64,000 nt of DNA from Microbispora catharanthi (GCF_006334915.2 NZ_VDMA02000011.1:124001-188000); one strand, 5' to 3'; shown: positions 25,827 through 33,287, counted from the stretch's first letter. Made by a program: numbers and translations. The notes: generated from the sequence alone by a model not told the origin.

Positions 25827-26720
25827 GTGACAGACGATCCGGCGGAGGAGTTCAGTGGCCACCGCGCCCGGCTTTTCGGGCTCGCCTACCGGCTGCTCGG
25901 CTCCGCCGCCGAGGCCGAGGACGCGGTGCAGGACTCCTACCTGCGGTGGAACGCCGCCGACCGGGCGGCGATCGCCACGCCCGGCGCCTGGCTGGCGAAG
26001 GTCCTCACCAACATCTGCCTCAACCGGCTGACGTCCGCCCGGGCCCTGCGGGAGGAGTACGTCGGCCCCTGGCTGCCCGAGCCGGTCCTGACCGACGAGC
26101 CGCTGGAGACGGCCGAGCAGCGCGACTCGATCTCGATGGCCTTCCTCGTCCTGCTCGAACGGCTCACCCCGGCCGAGCGCGCCGTCTTCGTCCTGCGCGA
26201 GGCCTTCTCGTACGGCTACCGCGAGATCGCCGACGTGCTCGAGCTGTCCGAGGCGAACTGCCGGCAACTGCACCGCCGGGCGCGGCAGCGGGTGGGGGAG
26301 CGGCGCCGGTTCGACGCCTCGGCGCAGGCCCGCCGCCGGATCGTGGAACGCTTCCTGCTGGCCGCCGAGAACGGCGACCTCGCCGGGCTGGAGAGCGTGC
26401 TCGCGGCCGATGTCGTGGCCTGGTCCGACGGCGGCGGCAGGGTGAGCTCGGCCCTGCGGCCGGTGGTGGGGGCCGCCAAGGTGTGCCGCTACCTGGCGGG
26501 CCTTGCCGCCCGAGCCGCGGGGACGGGGGTCCGCCTCGGTCTCGCCGAGGTCAACGGGGAGCCCGCCGTGCTGGCCTTCCTCGACGGCGGGCTGTTCAGC
26601 GTGTTCGTCGTGGAGAGCGACGGGGATCTCGTCCATGGTCTGCGCGTCGTCGTCAACCCGGACAAGCTCGCCTATCTCGCGGGGCAGTTGTCACAACGGG
26701 AGGGCGTCGCCGGTTCTTAG
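25827..26720 (+). CDS. ECF41-family sigma factor with SnoaL-like C-terminal domain
   Basis: 297-residue extracytoplasmic-function sigma factor. Sigma2 (GLAYRLLGSAAEAEDAVQDSY), the ECF41 hallmark WLPEP between sigma2 and sigma4, sigma4 (LTPAERAVFVLREAFSYGYREIADVL), then a fused C-terminal SnoaL-type domain with the ECF41 signatures DGGGR and NPDKL. In characterised ECF41 proteins this C-terminal extension replaces an anti-sigma factor. GTG 25827 (or in-frame GTG 25818) lacks a ribosome binding site and may be leaderless. The usual ECF41 partner, an oxidoreductase/epimerase, follows directly (26725), fitting the family rule that the sigma factor controls an adjacent carboxymuconolactone decarboxylase, oxidoreductase or epimerase. 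Confidence 0.93.
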   Translation: MTDDPAEEFSGHRARLFGLAYRLLGSAAEAEDAVQDSYLRWNAADRAAIATPGAWLAKVLTNICLNRLTSARALREEYVGPWLPEPVLTDEPLETAEQRDSISMAFLVLLERLTPAERAVFVLREAFSYGYREIADVLELSEANCRQLHRRARQRVGERRRFDASAQARRRIVERFLLAAENGDLAGLESVLAADVVAWSDGGGRVSSALRPVVGAAKVCRYLAGLAARAAGTGVRLGLAEVNGEPAVLAFLDGGLFSVFVVESDGDLVHGLRVVVNPDKLAYLAGQLSQREGVAGS

Positions 26721-26724
26721 CGGT

Positions 26725-27522
26725 ATGAGCGATTCCATCCTTGTCACCGGCGGCACCGGCACCCTCGGCCGCCACGTCGTCGGCAGGCTCCTGGAGGCCG
26801 GAGCCGACGTTCGCGTCCTGTCCCGCTCGCCCCGCCCCGGCATGCCGTACGCGTCCGTGAAGGGCGACCTGACCACCGGCGCCGGCCTGGAGCGTGCCGT
26901 GGGCGGCGTCTCCACGGTCGTCCATCTCGCCAGCGACCCGCGGCGTCCACGCGGCGACGTCGAGGGCACGCGCCGGCTGGCGGAAGCCGCCCGCGCGGCG
27001 GGGGCCGGACACCTCGTCTTCATCTCCATCGTCGGCGTGGACCGGCATCCGTACTCCTACTACCGGGCCAAGTACGAAGCCGAGCGGGTCGTGGCGGCGT
27101 CCGGACTGCCGCACACGATCCTGCGCACCACGCAGTTCCACGACTTCGTGCTGCTCCTGGCCCGGTCGCTGGTCCGGCTGCCCGTCGTGCCCGTGCCCGC
27201 CGGGTGGCGCTTCCAGCCGGTCGACACGTCCGAGGTCGCCGAGCGGCTGGCCGCTCTGGCGTCGGCGGCCCCCGCCGGACGGGTTCCCGACATGGGCGGC
27301 CCGGAGATCCTGCCGGCGCGTGACCTCGTGCGGGCCTACCTCTCGGCCACCGGACGCCGCCGGCCCCTGATGAGCGTACGGGTGCCGGGGAAGACGGCGG
27401 CGGCCTTCCGGCAGGGCGTCCACCTCGCGCCCGGCCAGGCGACCGGCGTCCGCACGTTCGCCGAGTTCCTCGCCGGCCGGGGCACCCCGGAGCGGCCCGT
27501 CTCCGGGCGGGGCGCCGCGTGA
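26725..27522 (+). CDS. NAD(P)H-binding oxidoreductase/epimerase-like protein (atypical SDR)
   Basis: 265-residue atypical SDR (NmrA/complex-I NDUFA9-like). The glycine motif ILVTGGTGTLGRHVV opens the Rossmann fold; VVHLASDPRRPRGDVEGT and YYRAKYEAERVV follow, the latter supplying a Tyr-x-x-x-Lys-like pair. It is the expected effector of the ECF41 sigma factor whose stop is 4 bases upstream, and the small membrane protein gene overlaps its end by 4 bases (GTGA). A sequence TGTCACA (26689-26695) lies 29 bases before the start, inside the sigma gene, but the matching CGTC is only 9 bases away instead of 16, so a separate ECF41 promoter is doubtful. Confidence 0.88.
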   Translation: MSDSILVTGGTGTLGRHVVGRLLEAGADVRVLSRSPRPGMPYASVKGDLTTGAGLERAVGGVSTVVHLASDPRRPRGDVEGTRRLAEAARAAGAGHLVFISIVGVDRHPYSYYRAKYEAERVVAASGLPHTILRTTQFHDFVLLLARSLVRLPVVPVPAGWRFQPVDTSEVAERLAALASAAPAGRVPDMGGPEILPARDLVRAYLSATGRRRPLMSVRVPGKTAAAFRQGVHLAPGQATGVRTFAEFLAGRGTPERPVSGRGAA

Positions 27523-27914
27523 GCGCGCGGGTCCGCCTGCGGCGGCGAATCGGGCTGTGGTACCTCGCGCTCACCGAGGCCGTCGTCGGGCTGTGGCAGC
27601 TGCTCGCGCCCCGCTCGTTCTACGACGACTTCCCGCTGCCGGGGCATCCCTGGGTGTCGATGCTGCCGGAGTACAACGAGCACCTGCTGCGCGACCTCGG
27701 CGGGCTCAACCTCGGGATGGGCGTCATGCTGGCCGTCGCCGCGGTCCGGCTGGAGCCGGTGCTGCGCCGTACCGTCGTGATCGGATACCTGTTGTACGCA
27801 CTGCCGCATCTGGTGTTCCACCTCGGCCATCTCCACGGCTTCACCGCCCTGGACGCGGCCGGCCAGGCCGTCACCCTGGCCCTGGGCGTGGTCGTAGGGC
27901 TCGCCGTCCTGTAG
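27519..27914 (+). CDS. small four-helix membrane protein
   Basis: 131-residue polytopic membrane protein; hydrophobic stretches at about residues 12-30, 60-78, 84-104 and 110-130. The loop FYDDFPLPGHPWVSMLPEYNEH, with LRDLGGLNLGMG after it, is characteristic of a small actinobacterial membrane family without assigned function. GTG start 27519 overlaps the stop of the preceding oxidoreductase by 4 bases, so it is translationally coupled and belongs to the ECF41 unit. It converges with a TetR gene. Confidence 0.8.
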   Translation: MSARVRLRRRIGLWYLALTEAVVGLWQLLAPRSFYDDFPLPGHPWVSMLPEYNEHLLRDLGGLNLGMGVMLAVAAVRLEPVLRRTVVIGYLLYALPHLVFHLGHLHGFTALDAAGQAVTLALGVVVGLAVL

Positions 27915-27921
27915 AGGAGCG

Positions 27922-28488
27922 TCAGCCCGGGAGGTCCCCGTGGGGTCCCGGGCTCGCGGCGATCCTGGCCACGAGCGCCGTGATGTCCCCCGCCAGGGCG
28001 GAATCGAGCGGGGCATGCCGGTTGAGCAGCCGATACCACATGGCCCCGAAGATCATGTCGACCAGGAGGTCCAGGTCGGCGCCGGGGGGCGGCGGCATCC
28101 GCTCCAGCACCGCCCGCAGGGCGTCCCGCCGTGGACCGATCAGCCGCTCCCGCAGGCGCTCGCCCAGGGCGGGGTCGCTCTGGGCCTCCGCCATGAGGCC
28201 CGCCACGATCCTGCCGATCGCGCCGTCCGCCAGCGCGAAGGTCTCGCTCAGGAACGTCTCCAGGCCGGCCTGCGACGGCGCATGGGAGCTCCCGACGAGG
28301 TCGGTCATCGCCTCAAGCAGCAGGTCGGCCTTGGTGTCCCACCAGCGGTAGAGCGTCTGCCTGCCGGCGCCCGCCTCCTCGGCGATGCCCTTCAGCGTCA
28401 CGTTCGGATAGCCGTCGCGCTCGCACAGCCGCAGGGCGGCCTTGAGTATCGCCCGGCGCGCCTGCTCGCTGCGCGGCCTCCCAACCAT
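27922..28488 (-). CDS. TetR family transcriptional regulator
   Basis: 188-residue repressor. HTH at residues about 8-54 (RSEQARRAILKAALRLCERDG, VTLKGIAEEAGAGRQTLYRWW), a TetR_C-type ligand domain after it. The KADLLLEAM segment following the recognition helix is typical. It is divergent from the two-SDR operon at 28563-30070; a dyad lies in the 74-base gap, so the SDRs are its likely targets. Its 3' end contains a hairpin that also terminates the convergent membrane-protein transcript. Confidence 0.93.
   Translation of the reverse strand: MVGRPRSEQARRAILKAALRLCERDGYPNVTLKGIAEEAGAGRQTLYRWWDTKADLLLEAMTDLVGSSHAPSQAGLETFLSETFALADGAIGRIVAGLMAEAQSDPALGERLRERLIGPRRDALRAVLERMPPPPGADLDLLVDMIFGAMWYRLLNRHAPLDSALAGDITALVARIAASPGPHGDLPG
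27924..27954. terminator. hairpin between convergent genes, inside the tetR 3' end
   Basis: AGCCCGGGA / TCCCGGGCT, 9-bp perfect arms with a 13-base loop. It starts 10 bases after the membrane-protein stop and covers the last codons of the convergent tetR gene. Confidence 0.6.
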
Positions 28489-28513
28489 GCCGCCACTTTA
28501 CAGGACACCGTGT

Positions 28514-28532
28514 CTCGATTTAAGATTTCGAG
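28514..28532. promoter_or_regulatory. candidate TetR operator
   Basis: CTCGATTTAAGATTTCGAG, five-base perfect arms around an AT-rich centre in the divergent tetR/SDR gap. TGTCTCG is also directly repeated at 28511-28517 and 28539-28545. Confidence 0.5.
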
Positions 28533-28562
28533 GCAGCATGTCTCGTATTGAGGAGAGGTCCA

Positions 28563-29282
28563 GTGCGTGAACGAGTGGTGATCGTCGGCGGCACGAGCGG
28601 CATCGGCCTGGCCACCGCCGTACGGCTGGCCGCGTCGGGCCGCGAGGTCGTCGTCACCGGCCGTACGCCCGAACGCCTGGAGCAGGCGGTCAAGGAGATC
28701 GGGGAGCGGGGCTCCGGAGTGGTGGCCGACGCCCGCGATCCGGAGGCGATGCGGAACCTGTTCGCCGAGGTGGGTCCGGTGGACCACGTGGTGGTCAACG
28801 TGTCCGGACGTAAGGGGGCCGGCCCGTTCCGGTCGCTCTCGCCCGACGACCTGCGCGAGGCCCTGGACGACAAGCTGATCGCCCAGGTGGTCGCCGCCCA
28901 GGCGGCGCTCCCGGCGCTGCGGCGGGACGGGTCGCTGACGTTCGTCGCGGCGGCCAGCGCGAACAACGCGCTGGCCGGAGTGGCCGGGCTCGCGGCGGTG
29001 AACGGCGCCGTCGAGTCGATGATCCCGGGGCTCGCGGTGGAGCTCGCGCCGGTCCGGGTCAACGCGGTGTCACCCGGCGTGGTCGACACCGAGTGGTGGG
29101 ACTGGCTGGGGGACAGCCGGCAGGGCGCGCTCGACGGGTTCGCCGCCGCCACAACGGTCGGCAGGATCGGCACCCCCGCCGACGTGGCGAACGCGATCGC
29201 GTACCTGATCGAGACGGGTTACGCGACGGGCACCGTGCTGACCGTCGACGGCGGCGTCCGCCTCAAGCCGAGCGCGGCATGA
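28563..29282 (+). CDS. SDR family protein lacking the catalytic Tyr and Lys
   Basis: 239-residue classical-length SDR with GGTSGIGLA cofactor motif, NVSGRKG in place of NNAG, and VNAVSPGVVDT in the usual place after helix alphaF. At the position of the catalytic YxxxK the sequence reads LAAVN (in AGLAAVNGAVESM), so both Tyr and Lys are missing; either the enzyme uses another mechanism or it only binds nucleotide. GTG 28563 follows GAGGAGAGG; its stop overlaps the next SDR start (ATGA). The pair forms an operon divergent from tetR. Confidence 0.88.
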   Translation: MRERVVIVGGTSGIGLATAVRLAASGREVVVTGRTPERLEQAVKEIGERGSGVVADARDPEAMRNLFAEVGPVDHVVVNVSGRKGAGPFRSLSPDDLREALDDKLIAQVVAAQAALPALRRDGSLTFVAAASANNALAGVAGLAAVNGAVESMIPGLAVELAPVRVNAVSPGVVDTEWWDWLGDSRQGALDGFAAATTVGRIGTPADVANAIAYLIETGYATGTVLTVDGGVRLKPSAA

Positions 29283-30070
29283 GGACGATCCTCGTCACGG
29301 GGGCCACGGACGGGCTGGGCCGCCACCTGGCGGTCCGGCTCGCCGCGTCGGGCGACCGGGTGATCGTGCACGGGCGCGATCCCGAGCGGGTGCGCCGGGT
29401 CCGCGCAGAAATCGGCGGGACGACCGAGGGCCTGCTCGCGGACCTCGCCGACCTGCGGCAGGTCGACCGCATGGCGGCGGAGATCGAGGAGCGGTTCGAC
29501 GGCCTGGACGTGCTCGTGAACAACGCGGGAGTCGGCGGGGGAGCCCCGGGCTCCGGCAGGCAGGAGAGCGCCGACGGCGTCGAGTTGCGCTTCGCGGTCA
29601 ACTATCTGGCCGGCTATCACCTGACCCGGCGCCTCGTCCCCCTGCTCGTACGGTCCGCGCCGTCGCGCGTGGTCAACGTGGCGTCGGTGGGACAGCGGGC
29701 GATCGACTTCGCCGACCCGATGCTCACCCGGGGGTACGACCGCCAGCGCGCCTACTCCCAGAGCAAGCTCGCGCAGATCATGTTCACGTTCGACCTCGCG
29801 GAGGAGCTCGCCGGACAGGGAGTGTCGGTGACCGCGCTGCATCCGGCGACGTACATGGACACCACGATGGTCAGGGAGGCCGGCGCGCCCGTCCTCAGCT
29901 CCGTGCGGGAGGGCGGCGACGCCACCCTCCGCCTGATCGACGGGAAGGTCTCTAGCGGCACCTACCACGTCGGGACGACCGAGGGCCGGGCCGACCCCCA
30001 GGCGTACGACCGCGAGGCCCGGGCCCGCCTCCGCGAGCTGAGCGACCGCCTCGTCCGCGAGGCCCTCTGA
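29279..30070 (+). CDS. SDR family NAD(P)-dependent oxidoreductase
   Basis: 263-residue short-chain dehydrogenase of the retinol-dehydrogenase/WWOX-like type. ILVTGATDGLGRHLA cofactor motif, VHGRDPERV (Arg suits NADPH), LVNNAGVGGG, catalytic Ser in NVASVG and Tyr/Lys in RAYSQSKLAQ; TALHPATYMDTTM follows. Active-site residues are complete, unlike its neighbour. The ATGA overlap with the upstream SDR shows coupling. Substrate unknown; TetR-regulated by layout. Confidence 0.92.
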   Translation: MRTILVTGATDGLGRHLAVRLAASGDRVIVHGRDPERVRRVRAEIGGTTEGLLADLADLRQVDRMAAEIEERFDGLDVLVNNAGVGGGAPGSGRQESADGVELRFAVNYLAGYHLTRRLVPLLVRSAPSRVVNVASVGQRAIDFADPMLTRGYDRQRAYSQSKLAQIMFTFDLAEELAGQGVSVTALHPATYMDTTMVREAGAPVLSSVREGGDATLRLIDGKVSSGTYHVGTTEGRADPQAYDREARARLRELSDRLVREAL

Positions 30071-30131
30071 ACGACGCGCTGAACGGCCGCGCTGCGGCGT
30101 CCGCGGGAACCTCCGGGTAGCCGCGGCGGTA

Positions 30132-30662
30132 GTGAGGGGCATGAGGCACACTGCGGTCGGCTTATGCGGCTTGGTGCTCGTGGCGGGCTGCGCCGGCACC
30201 GGAAACCCCGGCACAGGAAACCCCGGAACCGGCACGGGCGCCGGAACGACGCTCCCGTCCGTCTCCGCCTCCGTCCCCGCCTCCGTCTCTGCGTCGGTCC
30301 CCGCTCGGGGGTCCTGCGAACGGACGACCGGTAGCACGGCGAACGCGCTGCCCGAGGTGCGGGGCTCCGGGCGGGGAGCCGAGGTGTGGGGGCTGATGTT
30401 CGCGCCGGTGCCGCTCGCCGCCGGGCGGGAGGTCAAGATCGTGTGGCGGATGACGGGTGAGGGGCCGTTGCGCGTGACCGCCGCGCTCCCCGACGGCACC
30501 GCCGCCAGGCTGACCTGGGGGCCCGAGGCGCACGGCGGATCGACCTGGCACCGGCCCGGTCAGGAGTGGGGCACGGGGTTCGTCTTCCCCAAGCCAGGCT
30601 GCTGGGAGATCACGCTGACCCGCGACCGGGGCTCGGGCACGGTGTGGCTGCCGGTGCGGTGA
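30132..30662 (+). CDS. putative lipoprotein with a TTA codon
   Basis: 173-176 residues. The N-terminus MRHTAVGLCGLVLVAGC is a lipoprotein signal peptide with lipobox VAGC, followed by a GTGNPGTG/Ser-Val-Pro low-complexity spacer and a ~110-residue globular domain with two Cys (RGSCERTTG and KPGCWEITLTRD) that probably pair on the cell surface. Start GTG 30132 or ATG 30141. Codon 30162-30164 in the signal peptide is TTA, rare in this genome and a potential bldA control point. Function not recognised; apparently a single gene. Confidence 0.75.
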   Translation: MRGMRHTAVGLCGLVLVAGCAGTGNPGTGNPGTGTGAGTTLPSVSASVPASVSASVPARGSCERTTGSTANALPEVRGSGRGAEVWGLMFAPVPLAAGREVKIVWRMTGEGPLRVTAALPDGTAARLTWGPEAHGGSTWHRPGQEWGTGFVFPKPGCWEITLTRDRGSGTVWLPVR

Positions 30663-30704
30663 GTCGAGCCCCGGCCCGCCGCCACCGGGTGCGGAGCGTC
30701 GCGG

Positions 30705-31340
30705 TCAGTGGGGTGTGGTGCGGGCGAGGATGTGCGGCGGGACGGGATGTGCGGCGGCCTGCGGTTCGGTCACGGGAGCCTGCCACGACCGGGTGAGCGG
30801 CAGGATCCCGGCCCACACGTCATGCGGGTCGCCGGCGTCCTCGGGGTGGCCCTCGCGCACCTTGACCGACGCCTCGGCGAGCGGGACCGCGAGGATCGTC
30901 GTCGCGGCCAGTTCCTTGCGGTTCGGCTGCCGGGCGTAGTCCCACTGGCCGGGGGTGGCGTGCTCGGTCAGGCACCGCAGGGCGGCGAGCTTCTCGTCGC
31001 CCTCCAGTACGCGCGGCACGCCGTAGATCATCGCACTGCGGTAGTTCACGCCGTGCTCGAAGACCGACCGGGCCAGCACGAGGCCGTCGACGTGTGTGAT
31101 CGTCACGCAGACCGTCGTGTCGCGGGTGAGGCTGCGGCTCGCCACCGAGCCGTGCACGTACAGATGGTCGTCGTCGAAGCCGTACACCGTCGGCACCACC
31201 ATGGGGTCGCCGTCCACGACGACGCCGAGGTGACAGACGAACCCGGCCCGGAGCACCTCGAACAGCGCCTCCCGGTCGGTGCGGCCCTGCTCCCGCAACC
31301 GGCGGTGCCGGGTCCGCTCGGTTGCGGACAGATCACTCAT
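30705..31340 (-). CDS. pyridoxamine 5'-phosphate oxidase-family flavin/F420-binding protein
   Basis: 211-residue PNPOx-like split-barrel protein. Visible family segments: ALFEVLRAGFVCHLGVVVDGDPMVVP, YGFDDDHLYVHGSVASR, a middle strand VCVTITHVDGLVLARS and SVFEHGVNYRSAMIYG. This subgroup (often called pyridoxamine 5'-phosphate oxidase family or Nim-like) binds FMN or F420; its reaction is unknown. Start ATG 31340. A 13-bp stem terminator lies just upstream (31369-31398), separating it from the small peptide genes transcribed in the same direction. Confidence 0.85.
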   Translation of the reverse strand: MSDLSATERTRHRRLREQGRTDREALFEVLRAGFVCHLGVVVDGDPMVVPTVYGFDDDHLYVHGSVASRSLTRDTTVCVTITHVDGLVLARSVFEHGVNYRSAMIYGVPRVLEGDEKLAALRCLTEHATPGQWDYARQPNRKELAATTILAVPLAEASVKVREGHPEDAGDPHDVWAGILPLTRSWQAPVTEPQAAAHPVPPHILARTTPH

Positions 31341-31368
31341 GAAGCGACATTTAACCAGTAAAAGCCTC

Positions 31369-31398
31369 GGCCCGCCCGGCAGGGTTGCCGGGCGGGCC
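31369..31398 (-). terminator. terminator for the small-peptide transcript
   Basis: GGCCCGCCCGGCA / TGCCGGGCGGGCC, perfect 13-bp stem, 4-base loop, 30 bases beyond the stop of the 55-residue minus-strand reading frame and before the PNPOx gene. Confidence 0.75.
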
Positions 31399-31427
31399 GT
31401 GTCGTGGATCGCTGCGGAAGGACCGGC

Positions 31428-31595
31428 TCAGGCGGCGGACGTCGGCCCGGACGTCCTCGGGAACCGGATGACGTTCCCGCCCGTGTAGGCCTTGAGATCG
31501 ACGATCTTCCGGTCTCTCCTGTCCCGCGCGGGCCTGCGGCGCAGCGCGGTCCTGATGTCCCTGACCTTGGCGAGCGACGGCACCACCGTGACCAT
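31428..31595 (-). CDS. small basic peptide B, 55 residues, unknown
   Basis: The minus strand encodes MVTVVPSLAKVRDIRTALRR and continues with an Arg/Asp-rich helix (RPARDRRDRKIVDLKAY) and a flexible tail (TGGNVIRFPRTSGPTSAA). The ATG is preceded by GGGGGGAAACGAAC, an acceptable ribosome binding site, and the frame is followed by a strong terminator at 31398-31369. No signal peptide or family recognised. The length and basic character could suit a nucleic-acid-binding or regulatory peptide, but that is a guess. The competing longer frame on the same strand (31337-31723) is Arg/Pro-rich and ends in noncoding-looking sequence. Confidence 0.55.
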   Translation of the reverse strand: MVTVVPSLAKVRDIRTALRRRPARDRRDRKIVDLKAYTGGNVIRFPRTSGPTSAA

Positions 31596-31634
31596 GTTCG
31601 TTTCCCCCCGACCGTGATGGTTCCGTGACCTTTC

Positions 31635-31650
31635 CCGGTATAGATACCGG
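31635..31650. promoter_or_regulatory. palindrome upstream of small peptide B
   Basis: CCGGTATAGATACCGG, 7-bp perfect arms around AG, 40 bases upstream of the peptide B start. AT-richer than its surroundings, it could be an operator. Inverted repeat arms GGAGGCT (31649-31655) / AGCCTCC (31673-31679) overlap it. Confidence 0.45.
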
Positions 31651-31726
31651 AGGCTCGGTAAAAGGGGCGTAAAGCCTCCCGTGTCACATATGCCTCTGGA
31701 GGCGCGAGGGCCTCTGGAAGCACGGC

Positions 31727-31822
31727 TCAGTACGGAAGCGGCCGGCCGGAGGGGGTGCGCAGGTCGAGATCGGCGACGGGACGACGGACGCGGCGGGGCC
31801 TGCGGATCGTGCTACGTCTCAT
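31727..31822 (-). CDS. small arginine-rich peptide A, 31 residues (37 with upstream ATG)
   Basis: The minus strand reads MRRSTIRRPRRVRRPVADLD then LRTPSGRPLPY and TGA. The ribosome binding site GAAGGAGGAAGG right before ATG 31822 is one of the strongest in the window; in-frame ATG 31840 would add six residues but places that site inside the gene. It follows the AhpD-like gene by 68 bases on the same strand with no terminator in between, so it may be the last or next-to-last member of the ECF41 operon. Too short for family assignment; net charge strongly positive at the N-terminus with a neutral Pro-rich tail. No modification enzymes nearby. Confidence 0.5.
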   Translation of the reverse strand: MRRSTIRRPRRVRRPVADLDLRTPSGRPLPY

Positions 31823-31890
31823 GGCCCTTCCTCCTTCCATGACGTTACGCAGACTATTCGCCCCGCGTGCCGCCGTCCTCCCGTTTTCAC

Positions 31891-32340
31891 TCAGAGGGAG
31901 CCGGGCACCTTGCGGCTCACGACACAGAGCCGGTTCCAGGCGTTGATCTGCGCGATGGCGACGACCAGCGCGGCCAGTTGCTCATCGGAGTGGTGCTTGG
32001 CCGCATCCGCCCAGATCTCGTCCGGGACGGGGTCGGACCGGTCGGCGAGCCGGGTCGCGGCCTCGGTCAGCGCGAGCGCGGCCCGCTCGGCGTCCGTGTA
32101 GTAGGGCGCCTCCCGCCAGGCGGCCACCGACCACAGGCGCTCGTCGCTCTCCCCGGCCTTCTTGGCATCCCGGAAGTGCATGTCCAGGCAGAAGGCGCAG
32201 CCGTTGATCTGGCTGGCCCGGATCTTGGCGAGTTCCAGGGTGGCGGGGGGCACGTCGCACCCGTGCAGGAAACGCTCCACCCCGAGCATGGCCCGGTACG
32301 CTTCGGGAGCCAGCTCGCGGACGTTGATCCGCTGGGTCAT
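31891..32340 (-). CDS. carboxymuconolactone decarboxylase/AhpD-like protein
   Basis: 149-residue AhpD-like helical protein with the redox CxxC motif and nearby His in NGCAFCLDMHFRDAKKAG, followed by WREAPYYTDAERAALALTEA and a final INAWNRLCVVSR. Such proteins act as thiol peroxidase/disulphide reductases; together with ECF41 sigma factors they form the commonest ECF41 partner. ATG 32340 with GAGGAG 6 bases upstream is preferred; ATG 32346 overlaps the sigma stop. It is translationally coupled to the sigma factor gene and presumably expressed from the same ECF41 promoter at 33296-33322. Confidence 0.93.
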   Translation of the reverse strand: MTQRINVRELAPEAYRAMLGVERFLHGCDVPPATLELAKIRASQINGCAFCLDMHFRDAKKAGESDERLWSVAAWREAPYYTDAERAALALTEAATRLADRSDPVPDEIWADAAKHHSDEQLAALVVAIAQINAWNRLCVVSRKVPGSL

Positions 32341-32342
32341 CG

Positions 32343-33287
32343 TCATCTCCTCGTCTCGTCGGCCCGCGTCACGCGGGCGAGTTTCTCGGGGTTCAGGACC
32401 ATGTCGACGGCGGTGACCCGGCCCTCCGCGACGGTGAGGCCGAGCACGGCGACCAGCCGGTCGCCGCGGTAGCGCAGCAGGCCCGGCCAGCCGTTCACCA
32501 CGGCGGGGACCAGCTCGAACGGGCCGAACCTCTGGATGCCGAACAGCAGCCTGGCCACCTTGGCCGCGCCGAAGACGGGACGCCTCCCGGCGCGCACCCG
32601 GCCGCCGCCGTCGCTGCGGAACACGACGTCCGGGTCGAGCAGCGCGACCAACGCGTCCATGTCGTCGCCGAGGCACGCCCGGGCGAAGGCGTGCACCACC
32701 CGCCGGTGTTCGGAGGGGTCCACGTCGAACCGGGGCGCGCGCGACGCGACGTGCGCGCGCGCCCGGGCGGCGAGCTGCCGGCAGGCCGCGGGACTGCGCC
32801 CGACCGCCTCGCCCACCTCGGCGAACGTCAGGCCGAACACGTCGTGCAGCACGAACGCCGTCCGCTCGGCCGGGCTGAGCGACTCCAGCACGACGAGCAT
32901 CGCCATGCTCAGCGACTCGTCCAGGGTCACCCGTTCCGCGGGGTCCGGCGCCGTCCCGGTGAGAACGGGGCCGGTGGGAACGGGCCCGGTGAGAACCGGC
33001 TCGGGCAGCCACTGCCCCACGTACTCCTCCCTGCGGTGCCGCGCCGAGCGCAGCACGTCGAGAGCGAGCCGGGAGACCGTGACCACCAGCCAGCCGGTCA
33101 CGTCCCCGATCTCCTCGCCCCCGTCGGCGGCCGTGGCGGACCGCAGCCGCATCCAGGCGTCCTGCACGACGTCCTCGGCCTCGTCGAGGCTGCCGAGCAG
33201 CCCGTACGCGACCCCGAGCAGCCGGGGCCGCATCGCCTGGAACTCGGCGTCCAGGCCGGTAACCACTCCGCCGTCATGGTCGTTCAC
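32343..33287 (-). CDS. ECF41-family sigma factor with SnoaL-like C-terminal domain
   Basis: 314 residues from GTG 33287. Sigma2 (LLGVAYGLLGSLDEAEDVVQDAW), WLPEP linker signature, sigma4 (LSPAERTAFVLHDVFGLTFAEVGEAV), then the C-terminal SnoaL-type regulatory domain with DGGGRV and NPEKL. I prefer GTG 33287 to the upstream ATGs at 33323 and 33305 because those codons overlie an apparent ECF41 promoter; transcription from it would begin at about the GTG, giving a leaderless mRNA. The AhpD-like gene overlaps its 3' end. So sigma and effector form an autoregulated two-gene (possibly four-gene) unit. Confidence 0.92.
   Translation of the reverse strand: MNDHDGGVVTGLDAEFQAMRPRLLGVAYGLLGSLDEAEDVVQDAWMRLRSATAADGGEEIGDVTGWLVVTVSRLALDVLRSARHRREEYVGQWLPEPVLTGPVPTGPVLTGTAPDPAERVTLDESLSMAMLVVLESLSPAERTAFVLHDVFGLTFAEVGEAVGRSPAACRQLAARARAHVASRAPRFDVDPSEHRRVVHAFARACLGDDMDALVALLDPDVVFRSDGGGRVRAGRRPVFGAAKVARLLFGIQRFGPFELVPAVVNGWPGLLRYRGDRLVAVLGLTVAEGRVTAVDMVLNPEKLARVTRADETRR

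Noticed and set aside
26689-26708. ECF41 promoter TGTCACA/CGTC before the SDR gene at 26725
   Set aside because: The spacer is 9 bases, not 16 as in the second ECF41 promoter; kept only as a remark.
31428-31595. Peptide B as a lasso or other RiPP precursor
   Set aside because: No Asp/Glu at the ring position after GG, and no cyclase, protease or recognition-element gene nearby.
31337-31723. 128-residue minus-strand frame as the true gene instead of peptide B
   Set aside because: Its sequence is Arg/Pro/Gly biased without structure, contains rare TTA codons, has no ribosome binding site of its own and runs through the terminator hairpin.
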